A DNA stretch of 39,190 nucleotides, from assembly GCA_945957555.1 (NCBI GenBank), contig CAMFLX010000029.1:1-39190 (forward strand), read 5' to 3'. The translations under genes were made by a program, and so were the position numbers. The stretch is from an uncultured Cytophagales bacterium (GTDB lineage: Bacteria > Bacteroidota > Bacteroidia > Cytophagales > UBA9547). Every line of letters starts with the position of its first letter. Within the stretch, counting starts at the first letter, position 1. Below, one piece after another: positions 19,801 to 27,548 of this stretch. Below the pieces are notes generated by a model. That model was not told the DNA's origin. It was given only the letters and a program-made list of their open reading frames with translations, and made no database searches.

Positions 19801-22800
19801 CCACCACCGCTCTCAAAAACAGTGATACAGTTTCTGCGGTTTTAACTTCAAACGCCAATTGTCTCGGTACCGGCACCGCAAAATCGAATAAAATTGTCAC
19901 TGCTGTAAATCCGAATTCAACTCCGACTTTAATCATTACCACACCATATCCAACTATTTGCGCTGGCACTAATGTCACTTTTACTGCGACTTATACTAAC
20001 GGTGGCAATAACCCTAGCATACAATGGAAAGTGAATGGCACTAATACTGGCATTGCCTCTTCTTCCAATACTTTCTCGAGTTCTAGTTTTGTAAATGGGG
20101 ATGTGGTATCTGCTGTTCTAACATCAAATGCAAGCTGTCTTACAAGTACAACTGTAAATTCATCGTATACCATAACGATGACTGTAAACCCCAATTTAAC
20201 ACCAACAGTAGGAATAACTACCGCATCAACAAGTATTTGTAAAGGTACGGACGCTGCATTTACAGCAACAGCTATAAACGCAGGATCATCACCAACTTAC
20301 CTTTGGAAAATAAATGGCAGCAATAAAGGCACCTATACAAGTTCGAACACATTCAGCAGCAATGCACTAGCAAACAACGATATCGTATCGGTACTCGTCA
20401 AATCTAATGCTACTTGTATCGCTATAGACTCTGCGCTCTCTAATGGAATACCAATTTCAATAAATACTGCTCCAAACATATCAACACCACCAACAGCGTT
20501 AACCGCCTGTGAAGGAAGTACAGCCACCTTCTCGGTTGTCGCCAATGGTGCAGGACTGAGTTACCAATGGAAGGAAAACGGAAAAGATATTGCAGGCGCC
20601 AATAGCTCTAGTTTCAAAATCAATGCAGTAGCAAGCTCTCAAGACAACAACTTATATAGTGTATCTATCAGTGGAACATGTGCCCCAAGTGTAGTAAGTA
20701 ATGCCGCACTCCTTACTGTAAAAACCTTACCCAAGATCTTGACACACCCCTTGGACAATACCACATGTACAGGAGGAAGTGTAAACTTGAGCATTGCCGC
20801 AACAGGAACGGGAATCTCGTATCAGTGGCAAGAAAATGGCGTAAACATTAATGATGGCGGTCTTTATTCTGGCACACAAAACGATACGCTGACTTTAACA
20901 GGCGTAAATAGCGCTCAAAACAATAAAAAATATACAGCTATCATCAGTAATGGTTGTACACCTAATGCGCTGAGCAATCCAGCAACACTTACTGTTGGAA
21001 CAAATGTGATCTCATCCATCAGCATTACCGCTTCTGACACGGTGGTCTGCAAAGGAACTATGGTAACGTTTAAAGCCAACTCTTCTAATGGAGGCTCAAA
21101 TCCAAGCTTCCAATGGCTTCGCAACAATACCGCAATCGCAGATGCGACCAGTTCTACATTTACGTCTGACTCATTAAGCAATGCCGATCTGATATCTTGC
21201 CAGATGACATCCAGCAACTCCTGTGTAACGACCAAAACAGTAAGCTCCAAGGCCATATTCATGGATATCAACAGTACCCTACCTACGATCACCAGTATCA
21301 TTAATGGCAATATCTGCAATACTGGAAAAGCAAATATTTCAGCAATACCTTCCGCAGGTATTATCAAATGGTTCAATACAAGCACTGGCGGTCTGGCTTT
21401 AGATACAGGGCAAACATTTACCACCCCAGTCATCTCAAGCAATGCTCTCTACTATGCAGAAGCTGAAAATAAAGGTTGCATCTCTCAGTCCAGAACTCCT
21501 GTAAAAGCCAATGTAAGCACGCAAGCAGTGGTATCAGCTGGAGCGGACCAAACCGTATGTGAATCCTCCAAAACCATATCACTAGTAGGGACATCAAATA
21601 CAGGTGCTGTACTGTGGACAGGTACAGGTGCAGGCTCTATCAACAAAACAGATTCCCTTTCTGCTTCTTATAACATATTAGCCACAGATGTCACTGCTGG
21701 AAAAATCACATTCATTGCAACTTCTGACAAAAACGGATCTTGCTTGCCAGTATCAGATACGATTATTGTCAAAATCGCTTCAGCAGGCTCAGGTGTAGGA
21801 TACATAGTGCCACTTGACTCCGCGATCATTGCAAATATGATTATCAACAACTTCCCAAGCACGCAAACAGTGTATAAAAGCAATGACCCAAGCACCTGGA
21901 AGGGAATAAAAACGGCATGTGGACATGTTACAGAAATCAGATTGCCTAACAAAAACTTAAACGGCACTCTTTCTGAACTAGAAAACTTATCACAATTGGA
22001 GGCACTAGATCTGTCAAGTAACTCATTAGATTCTATTGAAACAGATTTAAGCACGATTTCAAATACGATCAAGACATTAAATCTGTCTAAAAACACAATC
22101 CAATACAAAAGAAGCATTGTTTTTGATAGTTACAGCGACCTTGATTCTGTAAACTTCTCATATAATGCTTTCGCAGATAGTCTCTACTTTATCCATGACG
22201 CCCCATTCTATTTGGATTTGAGTCACAATGCGATTCTACACTTTGGAGTTTCAAAAAATGGCGCAAAGGATCTTAAAACAAAGTTCCTGAATCTTTCAGC
22301 CAATCAACTAAACACTTCAAAAATCTCCAACATTGATAGCTTAATACATTTGAAACATTTAGATATTTCTTTCAACCAGTTCAAAGATTCCTTACCGAAT
22401 TTGGGAACTCTGGTCGAATTGCAATACCTAAACGCGTCAAACAATAATTTAAGCAATAGTATCCCAAATTTAGCCGTGATGACTAATCTAGATAGTCTCT
22501 ACTTGGCCCATAACTCATTAAACGCTGGATTTGCAAATTTAAAATCCAACGCTGGCCTTGTTGCTGTTGACTTAGGAAACAATAAGTTTAAAGGCGATCC
22601 CTCGGTAGACTTAAGCGCTTTAAGTCAACTTCAATACTTTGCCATCGATTCAAACAATGTAGATGGTACAGAAAAGAATTCAGGCGTTACAAGTCTACCA
22701 GTACTTCCTCTAAATAAAGGTTTAAAACTGCTAGTACAGGACAATCACTTAGATTTTATCGATCTGGAGCCTTATGCTACTTTATTCAATAAAGTAAGTG

Positions 22801-23897
22801 CTTCCTACGCCCCACAGTATGATAGTATTGATAAGCATTACACCATAAGACCTGCTGAAGGCAGTTTCTTGAGTATGACGACCACACTCACCGGTAACAA
22901 CACTCAATACCAATGGCAAAAATACAGTACGGCATCACAAACGTATGAAAATCTAAATATACAAAGTGCCACAGAGCAAACGTTTAAGAAACTTTTTGCA
23001 AATTCGGATACTGGAAAATATAGCGTAGTTGTCAGCAACACCGATTTCCCTGGTTTAAAATTCTACAGAAGACCTGTCTCTGTAGAGGCTTGCGATTTCT
23101 CATACAATACAAATTTCTTTGTAAAAAAACCTGCGCTTGACAAATGCTTTGGTATTGACACTCTCTTCGTTCAGTTTACAACAAAAGATAATAAGCCTGT
23201 AACTGATTTTTCAAACATTTGGTACTTTAACGACAGGAATGTAATCAGTGAATATCGAAAATCAATTCCTATTCATGTTAGTGGTATATATTCATTCTTG
23301 GCATTCGACTCTACAACAGGATGTTCGATCTTTTCTAAAGACACCATAATGGTCAAAACTACCAGCAAGATAAATCCTGCACTTGAAATTAAATTTAACA
23401 GTCAAGATTCATCTGTTTTTATCACTAATATCTCAACTGACTTTCAAGGATCAGCATTACAGTGGCTCATTAACGGGCTTCCTATTGCCAATGCAACAGG
23501 TAAAAGTCTAAGAATCTACTACAATGGCACCTATCAGCTCTTGTCTATCAAAACAGACAGCTGCTCTGCCATTTCAGAACCACTAAGAATCACCGCTTTC
23601 GGCAAAACTTTTGAGAGAAAAGACCATGCATTCAATACTCAAGGTCAAGTGATCTTAAGCCAAGACCAAGAACTGAATGTGTTCCCAAGCCCAGCTCAAA
23701 ACGAATTCAATATTGAAGGCACACAATCAGGCAGTATGATCCACATTACAAATCCTCAGGGTGTTCTCGTCTCGTCTATTACAGCTACGTCCAAAACGGC
23801 AACCATAGATGCTAGTGACTTCCCTTCAGGACTCTACACGATTCAGGTAACAACAGATGATGTGCCGAGATTCCTTAAAATTATGATTGTGAAATAA
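13863..23897 (+). CDS. Giant secreted mosaic protein: kelch-like, Ig-like, LRR and T9SS sorting domains
   Basis: This 3344-residue protein is assembled from repeats. After a signal peptide ending SFAQ come six copies of an LYGMTYSGG...GTIF motif (about 78-385, TIGR03803-like). Then come six Ig_7/CHU_C-type modules with WYG...GGT and TTYYVSQT...GCE (about 399-905). Next are five modules with TICAGTSVTFTA...YQW...SNATC (909-1365), and five of another type with SPICSG...TYTVRDQ...GC (1366-1836). Four more of the earlier type follow (1837-2203), then two I-set-like domains (2204-2381), one further Ig-like module, two CHU-type modules, and an LRR block (about 2686-2960). More beta domains lead to a T9SS tail starting LNVFPSPA (3271-3344). 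Most modules carry a cysteine pair, presumably a disulfide. It is probably exported by the T9SS and acts as an adhesin or surface binder; the ligand is unknown. Confidence 0.9.
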   Translation: MKKVCKTLLSLWFVVTCFNHSFAQTPTLWGTSIQGGIGSGNIFSHNIGTNVTNNRTNFKNSETPTARLILSKDQTCMYGMTYSGGNGFGTIFKYDLNTRLVNTLYAFKGAASGDGANPFGSVIEGSDGALYGMTYTGGKNGFGIVFRWFKGSYTILHDFKGGADGASPYGSLIEINGILYGMTYAGGDPAGGTVGVGTIFALAIDGSSYKTFQFPTDGSKGQNPYGSLVAGADNTVLYGMTYSGSSKVGPSGVLFTFSTKSLTITSLLHGFAGGTTDGANPYGDVLFLSSSNTLLGLTSRGGASNYGTIFSYDLTKGSYTLRYSFNNNVGGYSPYGTLMCPTADNTFYYGTTTFGGSESAGTLFKWNPSKGYVTLTNFNGTNAKYTYFTNLLEYVEPLCKGMSVPSTPTSMKTCYGTALTLEAKTTATGASLLWYGTDTTNIATLTPNIVRDTTSPGLYYYYVSQIMNGCESKKVAIPVYVYGLPALPNVTTPVYYCQGATTSPLVATSNIKGGGTLNWYGINANGGTASNTATIPSSSTSGTTNYYVSQTNTSTGCEGPRASIAVNIYALPTAPGVSSVGYCLNGAATVLTAVPSTYTIPTTGGQYPYTLNWYGTNATGGTASTAAPTPSTSTAGTTTYYVSQTHPITGCEGPRAALVVTVFPLPAAPTVTSPVSACLGGTAPTLTATGTSLKWYTSLTGTGTTTPPVPSTKTVGTTTYYVSQTDVNGCEGPKASISFVVNAIPAAPVFSPPSASICQFSKSPDLNTFIKNYSGTLYWYNIATGGKPLTGTPKIDSSIVTTTTYYLSNAVNGCESSRSSVSVTVNITPPNPVAPTIKPVCAGSSDTLRSTDKPVGLFWWYASPTGGTPNYNPYYTSFSASTTYYIMDSTSLGCKSARVAVPIPITTPATPSVSITASSTNVCAGTSVTFTAVPVNGGTSPYYAWYLNGTQITSTITGTFTTTLSSNATVYVVMTSNANCIAPKTATSTTTSVTVNSLLTPAVSLTSTATTICAGTSVTFTATPTNGGSSPIYQWRINGINVGVASSTNTFTSTTLANNDVISVLMTSNATCVTSSTATSASNITMKVNPVVTPSVTLSSTQTTICAGNTATVTATATNGGTAPLYQWRVNGINVGTNSGVNTFTSTTLANGDAVSVILTSNATCATPTTTISSSNITFTVNPKLSPSVIVSTPATTVCPGSSVTFTATPTNGGTTPSYQWYLNSIPVTATTGSVYTTIVSGGASVYAILTSNATCLSSTTATSNTTTVTTGSNLVPTISISTPATTVCAGNATTFTASVANGGSAPSFQWKVNGTNVGTGGNSFTSTTLLTNDKVSAVLTSNETCVTTATATSNVITMTVNNSPNISSSVTATSPVCDGTASIVTINAASGVTYMLKDQNGNNLGSGIATGNGDFNINTINLLAPSMPVKDTINITASIPGCNIVNLNTKPVVVVNPAQAAGATVTATSPICSGSPSIISIAATPGITYTVRDQNNTVIGSALANASGILNITTGTLNASIGPTIYTLTVTASIAGCNNVVLTTKPTVQVNPLQTATATVTASSPICSGNTSIITVAAINGITYTVKDQVNNILGTATATSTGNLNINTSILTASGAVIKDTLNITASIVGCNNVPLTTKPIVTINPVQNAATSVVATSPICSGSSSVVTIAATSGITYTVRDQSNAILGTATATANGNINITTSALSALTAPTVYTLKITASAAGCSDVILTNTPNVMVNPLQNPSASVTAISPVCLNSSSTVTIAATNGISYTVRDQSNTILGTKTATATGNLAITTSALTSTSPYTLSIMASIPGCANVALTTTPVVTTNASIVPSVAITTPTTTICAGALATFTANPTNGGTTPGYQWRINGANVVGATGSTFSSSTLTNNDAISVVMTSVAACASPATATSTNVTVVVNNTITPSVNITSSASGAICSGTSVTFTATTTNGGTAPGIQWFINNTPSGTNSAVFTTTALKNSDTVSAVLTSNANCLGTGTAKSNKIVTAVNPNSTPTLIITTPYPTICAGTNVTFTATYTNGGNNPSIQWKVNGTNTGIASSSNTFSSSSFVNGDVVSAVLTSNASCLTSTTVNSSYTITMTVNPNLTPTVGITTASTSICKGTDAAFTATAINAGSSPTYLWKINGSNKGTYTSSNTFSSNALANNDIVSVLVKSNATCIAIDSALSNGIPISINTAPNISTPPTALTACEGSTATFSVVANGAGLSYQWKENGKDIAGANSSSFKINAVASSQDNNLYSVSISGTCAPSVVSNAALLTVKTLPKILTHPLDNTTCTGGSVNLSIAATGTGISYQWQENGVNINDGGLYSGTQNDTLTLTGVNSAQNNKKYTAIISNGCTPNALSNPATLTVGTNVISSISITASDTVVCKGTMVTFKANSSNGGSNPSFQWLRNNTAIADATSSTFTSDSLSNADLISCQMTSSNSCVTTKTVSSKAIFMDINSTLPTITSIINGNICNTGKANISAIPSAGIIKWFNTSTGGLALDTGQTFTTPVISSNALYYAEAENKGCISQSRTPVKANVSTQAVVSAGADQTVCESSKTISLVGTSNTGAVLWTGTGAGSINKTDSLSASYNILATDVTAGKITFIATSDKNGSCLPVSDTIIVKIASAGSGVGYIVPLDSAIIANMIINNFPSTQTVYKSNDPSTWKGIKTACGHVTEIRLPNKNLNGTLSELENLSQLEALDLSSNSLDSIETDLSTISNTIKTLNLSKNTIQYKRSIVFDSYSDLDSVNFSYNAFADSLYFIHDAPFYLDLSHNAILHFGVSKNGAKDLKTKFLNLSANQLNTSKISNIDSLIHLKHLDISFNQFKDSLPNLGTLVELQYLNASNNNLSNSIPNLAVMTNLDSLYLAHNSLNAGFANLKSNAGLVAVDLGNNKFKGDPSVDLSALSQLQYFAIDSNNVDGTEKNSGVTSLPVLPLNKGLKLLVQDNHLDFIDLEPYATLFNKVSASYAPQYDSIDKHYTIRPAEGSFLSMTTTLTGNNTQYQWQKYSTASQTYENLNIQSATEQTFKKLFANSDTGKYSVVVSNTDFPGLKFYRRPVSVEACDFSYNTNFFVKKPALDKCFGIDTLFVQFTTKDNKPVTDFSNIWYFNDRNVISEYRKSIPIHVSGIYSFLAFDSTTGCSIFSKDTIMVKTTSKINPALEIKFNSQDSSVFITNISTDFQGSALQWLINGLPIANATGKSLRIYYNGTYQLLSIKTDSCSAISEPLRITAFGKTFERKDHAFNTQGQVILSQDQELNVFPSPAQNEFNIEGTQSGSMIHITNPQGVLVSSITATSKTATIDASDFPSGLYTIQVTTDDVPRFLKIMIVK

Positions 23898-23917
23898 ATC
23901 ATCAAATTTTCAATAAT

Positions 23918-23954
23918 GAAAAGGGACAACATACTTATATTGTTGTCCCTTTTC
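23918..23954 (+). terminator. Strong terminator after the giant gene
   Basis: A perfect 14-bp stem pairs GAAAAGGGACAACA (23918-23931) with TGTTGTCCCTTTTC (23941-23954) around a 9-nt loop, 20 bp after the stop. It implies that the following two genes have their own promoter. Confidence 0.88.
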
Positions 23955-24048
23955 ATTTCCAAACAATCCAACCCATTAACAAACCTCAGAACTTAACCTT
24001 TTGCATTACTCCTCGTAAAAGAAAATGATTTTTTAAAATTAATTTTTC

Positions 24049-24996
24049 ATGAGAAACAATATACTTTTGGTCCTCGCGACCCTATTATCCACAGTTGTTT
24101 ACAGTCAAAAAAAAGTAGCATCACTTCCCTCTTATGATAATCTTATCAAAGGTAGCAAGCCTGTTGTTGAAAAGTTGGCAAATGGCTCCATTAACTGGAC
24201 TCAGCAGTTTATAGAAGCCAAAGGACAATCCGTAATAGATACGGTGCGTTTCAAAAACAAAGCCCAAGCTAAGGCGATGGCAACAAGAGGTGCTATAGTA
24301 GAGGCTCAGAGAAATCTGTTAGAGATCATTAAAGGTGTAAATATCGTAGGAGAAACTACGGTTGAAGACATGATCACAACTAGTGATAAAATCCAAAGCA
24401 GAGTTGAAGGTGTTGTGAAAGGTGCTACACAAGTAGGTGATGCAACCGTAAAAGATGGACTAGTGCAAGTAACTATGCACATAGCACTATACAGTGCTGA
24501 CGGCCTTGCTCCTGTTGTAGCAGACTCTATGGAGAAAATAATTGCAAGAGAAACCAAAAGCGCAACCCCAACAACTACAACTACAGAAAGCTCAACCACT
24601 AGCGTAGATTCCACAAAAAAAACCACACCTCCCGTGGCGAATACCTCCACCACTGGTACAGGAAGCGATGCAGAGATGAAGCCTCTCGTGTTTAATCTTA
24701 ACGGAAAAAAAATAGATCCTTCTCTTTTCCCTGTTATAACTGACTCTACTGGCAATCTGGTATTGGACTTATCTAAGTTTTACGACCCTAAAAAAGGAAA
24801 ATTCCCTCAATATCTACAATTGGGCAAAGACATTGCCAAAGCGGCTAACTTCAAAAAAGGTGTAGAAGTTATTGATATCATCCAAAACTCCAACGGAAAG
24901 TTCGTAGTGAGTGATAAGATTAAGAAGAAAATCAATTGGGACAAAATCGCAACAGCTGCTAAAAAAATAGGCAAATTTGCAATGCTATTCTTATAA
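24049..24996 (+). CDS. Periplasmic LPP20-like domain protein with Ser/Thr-rich linker
   Basis: The 315-residue protein has a signal peptide (MRNNILLVLATLLSTVVYSQ) without a lipobox. Residues about 55-150 (FKNKAQAKAMATRGAIVEAQ...GVNIVGETTVEDM...VQVTMHIAL) follow the LPP20/FlgT_N pattern. That pattern is an Ala-rich helix, a Gly-Val turn, a T-V-E segment, and a closing beta hairpin with DGLVQV. A low-complexity Thr/Ser linker follows at about 172-205. A C-terminal domain includes NGKKIDPSLFPVITD and a basic end. The function is unknown. It starts a pair with the next gene, 23 bp away, whose N-terminal domain has the same pattern. The family assignment is from motif pattern, not a search. Confidence 0.65.
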   Translation: MRNNILLVLATLLSTVVYSQKKVASLPSYDNLIKGSKPVVEKLANGSINWTQQFIEAKGQSVIDTVRFKNKAQAKAMATRGAIVEAQRNLLEIIKGVNIVGETTVEDMITTSDKIQSRVEGVVKGATQVGDATVKDGLVQVTMHIALYSADGLAPVVADSMEKIIARETKSATPTTTTTESSTTSVDSTKKTTPPVANTSTTGTGSDAEMKPLVFNLNGKKIDPSLFPVITDSTGNLVLDLSKFYDPKKGKFPQYLQLGKDIAKAANFKKGVEVIDIIQNSNGKFVVSDKIKKKINWDKIATAAKKIGKFAMLFL

Positions 24997-25019
24997 GCCA
25001 TTCCATCTCTTATTTCATT

Positions 25020-26987
25020 ATGAAGAAACTTTTTACATTATTACTCCTCAGCTTTGCTATGCTGGCGAGCAATGCGCAAGAAATCAAAACAGTTGAGGCC
25101 AAAGGCCTAGGTGTTGGAAGAAATGATGCGCTTCAGGATGCGCTCAGAAATGCAGTATCGCAAGCTGTCGGGGTGGCTCTTTCGTCTCAAACTTCCGTCG
25201 AAAACTTTATGGTCATCAGCGATGCAATTGCGACCAATACTCAAGGCTATATCAAATCCTACACAATTGTTAGTGAAAAGCAAAATGGAGAGAACTATGA
25301 AGTTGCCGTAAAAGCAGACGTAACCACCACCCCACTTAAAGCAGACTTCAACCTGCTGGCAAAAGGAGTTGGCGGTGTTCGTTTCTTGGCCATGTACGAT
25401 TTAAGGAGTATTAATAACTCCGAAAAAAGTGATTATGACTTTGTATTGGACCAAATCAATAAATATTTCGCCTCTAAAAAATACAGATACATTGACAGAA
25501 CACGATTTGCCTCACTACAAAGAGAAACTTTGTTAATGCTGGGTGATCAAGACACCTCTGGAGTATCTTATGCACAGCAACTAGCACTGCTTGCGGACGC
25601 TCAATTTCTCATATTGATCAAAAATATCCGTAAAGAAACGATCAGTGAGCAGTTTGATACCAGAATTAAAAGTCGCGTCATCGTGGATGCCATTACTCTG
25701 GACAACTGCACAGGAGAAGGCTTAGGCTCTATAAGCTTACAAGGTAATTGGCAAGAGGGTAATAACAATGTAAACCAACCTGGCATTGCCTCTGCCCTTC
25801 AAAGTGACATGGATTCGCTTCTCAACACCTTTAGTGCCTATATTGGAGGGTGGATAAACAACGGGACGCCTTTTGAAATTAGGTTTTACAGTAGCGGTAC
25901 TTATAGAGATTTGAGAGACTTGCGTACAAAACTCAAACAAGACCCTGCTTTTGGAGGAGATTTGGAGATCGTATCGGCAAGTGAATTCACAAAAATCAAC
26001 TGTACTTACAAAAAGAAAGCCGATGAAATGGCAGACAAGATATTGGACTATGCAGACCAAGTCCCTACCTTAAAAGACAAAAAACTAGATGTAAAGCTCA
26101 TTTATGGTCGACAAATTTCTTTCGCTCCTCAAGGTACTGAAATCAAGAAAACAAAAGTAGCTACTGTACTCAAAGAGCATGATGCCAAAAGCCAGCCGAC
26201 AACAGAACAGAAAGAAAAACCAAAGGAAGAAACAACACAAACCTCTACCTCGACAACTTCTAACTCAGATGAAAAAAAGCTACAAGGAGGCTTTACAATC
26301 TTTACTGAAGCTGGAGAGAAGTTTTGGCTTATCGTGAATGGAAGTAAAATCAATGAGAACCCTGCTGCTAAAGTTGTTTTAGATAAATGTAACGAAGATG
26401 GGGCCAAAGTAAAAATCCTCTTTGCTGACAGCAAACTGAAACCCATTGACGACAAACTCACGGTATTCAGCTTTATGACAGGTGAAGTGTACAAAAACAC
26501 TTATGTTATTAAAAAGAAAAAGGATAAATATTCGATCAAAATGGTTACAACAACAGTCATTGGTCGCAGATTTAAAGATGAGAACAACAATGGTAAAAAT
26601 GACTATATAGAAGAGGAAGAGAACTTTAAAGCTGGGACAAAAACCAATACTACGTCCTCGGAAAATTCAACTACGATCCAAACTCTAAATTGCACCACTA
26701 CAATGCCTGATGCAGATTTTCAAGAAGCCTTGGCTCAACTAAAGTCTGCATCAATGGACCGAAGCTTTACAAAAGTTGCCTGTAACATCATGAACAATAA
26801 CTGCGTGAGCCTAAATCAGGCAAAAAACATAATAGCCTGTGCATCATTTGACGACGACAAATTACAGTTGGCCCAAATAGTATACACCAATTGTACCGAA
26901 AAGAACAAGTACTATCTATTGAATGACCAATTTACATTTCCTTCGACCAAGGAAAAATTCAATAGCTTTTTATTAAGTAAAAAGTAG
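25020..26987 (+). CDS. Periplasmic FlgT_N/LPP20-like protein with CsgG/FlgT-like middle region
   Basis: The 655-residue protein has a signal peptide ending LASNAQ. Residues 20-115 form an LPP20/FlgT_N-like domain (VEAKGLGVGRNDALQDALRN, QAVGVALSSQTSVENF, ENYEVAVKADV). The next 250 residues (VRFLAMYDLRS, YIDRTRFASLQRETL, LLADAQFLILIKNI) resemble the middle domain of FlgT and the nucleotide-like fold of CsgG-type proteins. A Lys/Thr/Gln-rich linker at about 380-415 leads to a DUF-like tail; FKDENNNGKNDYIEEEE could bind calcium. A C-terminal part (about 560-655) resembles a DUF4476-like helical domain (LKSASMDRSFTKVA...LNQAKNIIACASFDDDKLQLAQI...YTNCTEKNKYY). It lies 23 bp after the preceding gene and ends at a strong terminator. 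The role is unknown. Confidence 0.65.
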   Translation: MKKLFTLLLLSFAMLASNAQEIKTVEAKGLGVGRNDALQDALRNAVSQAVGVALSSQTSVENFMVISDAIATNTQGYIKSYTIVSEKQNGENYEVAVKADVTTTPLKADFNLLAKGVGGVRFLAMYDLRSINNSEKSDYDFVLDQINKYFASKKYRYIDRTRFASLQRETLLMLGDQDTSGVSYAQQLALLADAQFLILIKNIRKETISEQFDTRIKSRVIVDAITLDNCTGEGLGSISLQGNWQEGNNNVNQPGIASALQSDMDSLLNTFSAYIGGWINNGTPFEIRFYSSGTYRDLRDLRTKLKQDPAFGGDLEIVSASEFTKINCTYKKKADEMADKILDYADQVPTLKDKKLDVKLIYGRQISFAPQGTEIKKTKVATVLKEHDAKSQPTTEQKEKPKEETTQTSTSTTSNSDEKKLQGGFTIFTEAGEKFWLIVNGSKINENPAAKVVLDKCNEDGAKVKILFADSKLKPIDDKLTVFSFMTGEVYKNTYVIKKKKDKYSIKMVTTTVIGRRFKDENNNGKNDYIEEEENFKAGTKTNTTSSENSTTIQTLNCTTTMPDADFQEALAQLKSASMDRSFTKVACNIMNNNCVSLNQAKNIIACASFDDDKLQLAQIVYTNCTEKNKYYLLNDQFTFPSTKEKFNSFLLSKK

Positions 26988-27004
26988 CCTCAAACCCCTA
27001 TTCG

Positions 27005-27031
27005 AAAAGCCCCAGAGTTTGGGGCTTTTTT
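27005..27031 (+). terminator. Terminator of the LPP20/FlgT-like gene pair
   Basis: AAAAGCCCC (27005-27013) pairs with GGGGCTTTT (27021-27029), followed by further T. It lies 18 bp after the stop. The arms match those at 4079 and 5334. Confidence 0.88.
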
Positions 27032-27155
27032 GTTTTTAATATCTACGTATTCCCAATACCTATAAGCATTAAGCAGTATTCAGAATTCCTTCAGAATTGA
27101 CTTCGTACATTTACAAAAGTTATTTTAGTAATCAACAGTATAGATTTCCAAAGCA

Positions 27156-27248
27156 ATGAAAAGAAACAATAAAATCATCACTTTAGTATTGGAATATGGA
27201 GTTGCTATCCTTTTGTTTTCCGTTTGTTTGATCCAGATTTTGAGATAA
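27156..27248 (+). CDS. Candidate 30-residue single-pass membrane peptide
   Basis: An ATG at 27156 opens a 30-codon frame ending TAA at 27246. It has a basic N-terminus (MKRNNKIITL) and one hydrophobic stretch (VLEYGVAILLFSVCLIQIL) ending in Arg. This is a good profile for a small inner-membrane protein. It lies alone in a 560-bp gap, 125 bp after a terminator and about 300 bp before an LRR gene. TACATTTA, close to the -7 consensus, lies about 45 bp upstream. Nothing homologous is recognised. It could be a chance ORF in AT-rich DNA. Confidence 0.35.
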   Translation: MKRNNKIITLVLEYGVAILLFSVCLIQILR

Positions 27249-27548
27249 ATCTATTTTCCATCTCAATACTTCCATATTATCTCTTTCCTGTATTATGTAA
27301 CAAATTTTCATGGCAGCACTGATTTAATTACAAAAGAGTACACATCCATACTATTAATTACAACCTGTACACATTAGAATATATTTATTTTTGTAAACTT
27401 ACCAGCGACTGTTTCCGTATCAAATCTTCAAACTATAAGATGCTATTGGGTCATGAGCTTTTCATGAAAGGTTGGATCATAGTTAAAAAAATGTTTGGTT
27501 TATGGCAACATTTATCTCCACATTTAACGTAAAACTCTAAATAACATT
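27249..27548. promoter_or_regulatory. Long leader region of the LRR/T9SS gene with a candidate -7 element
   Basis: These 300 bp are AT-rich with no convincing gene. TATTTTTG at 27386-27393 matches TAnnTTTG and would leave a 5' leader of about 145 nt before the ATG at 27549. No hairpin of note was found in the leader. Confidence 0.4.

Noticed and set aside
14088-20470. Regularly spaced repeats that might suggest a CRISPR array
   Set aside because: The spacing is about 250-280 bp, the repeats are translated in one open frame and they vary at synonymous sites, so they are protein modules.
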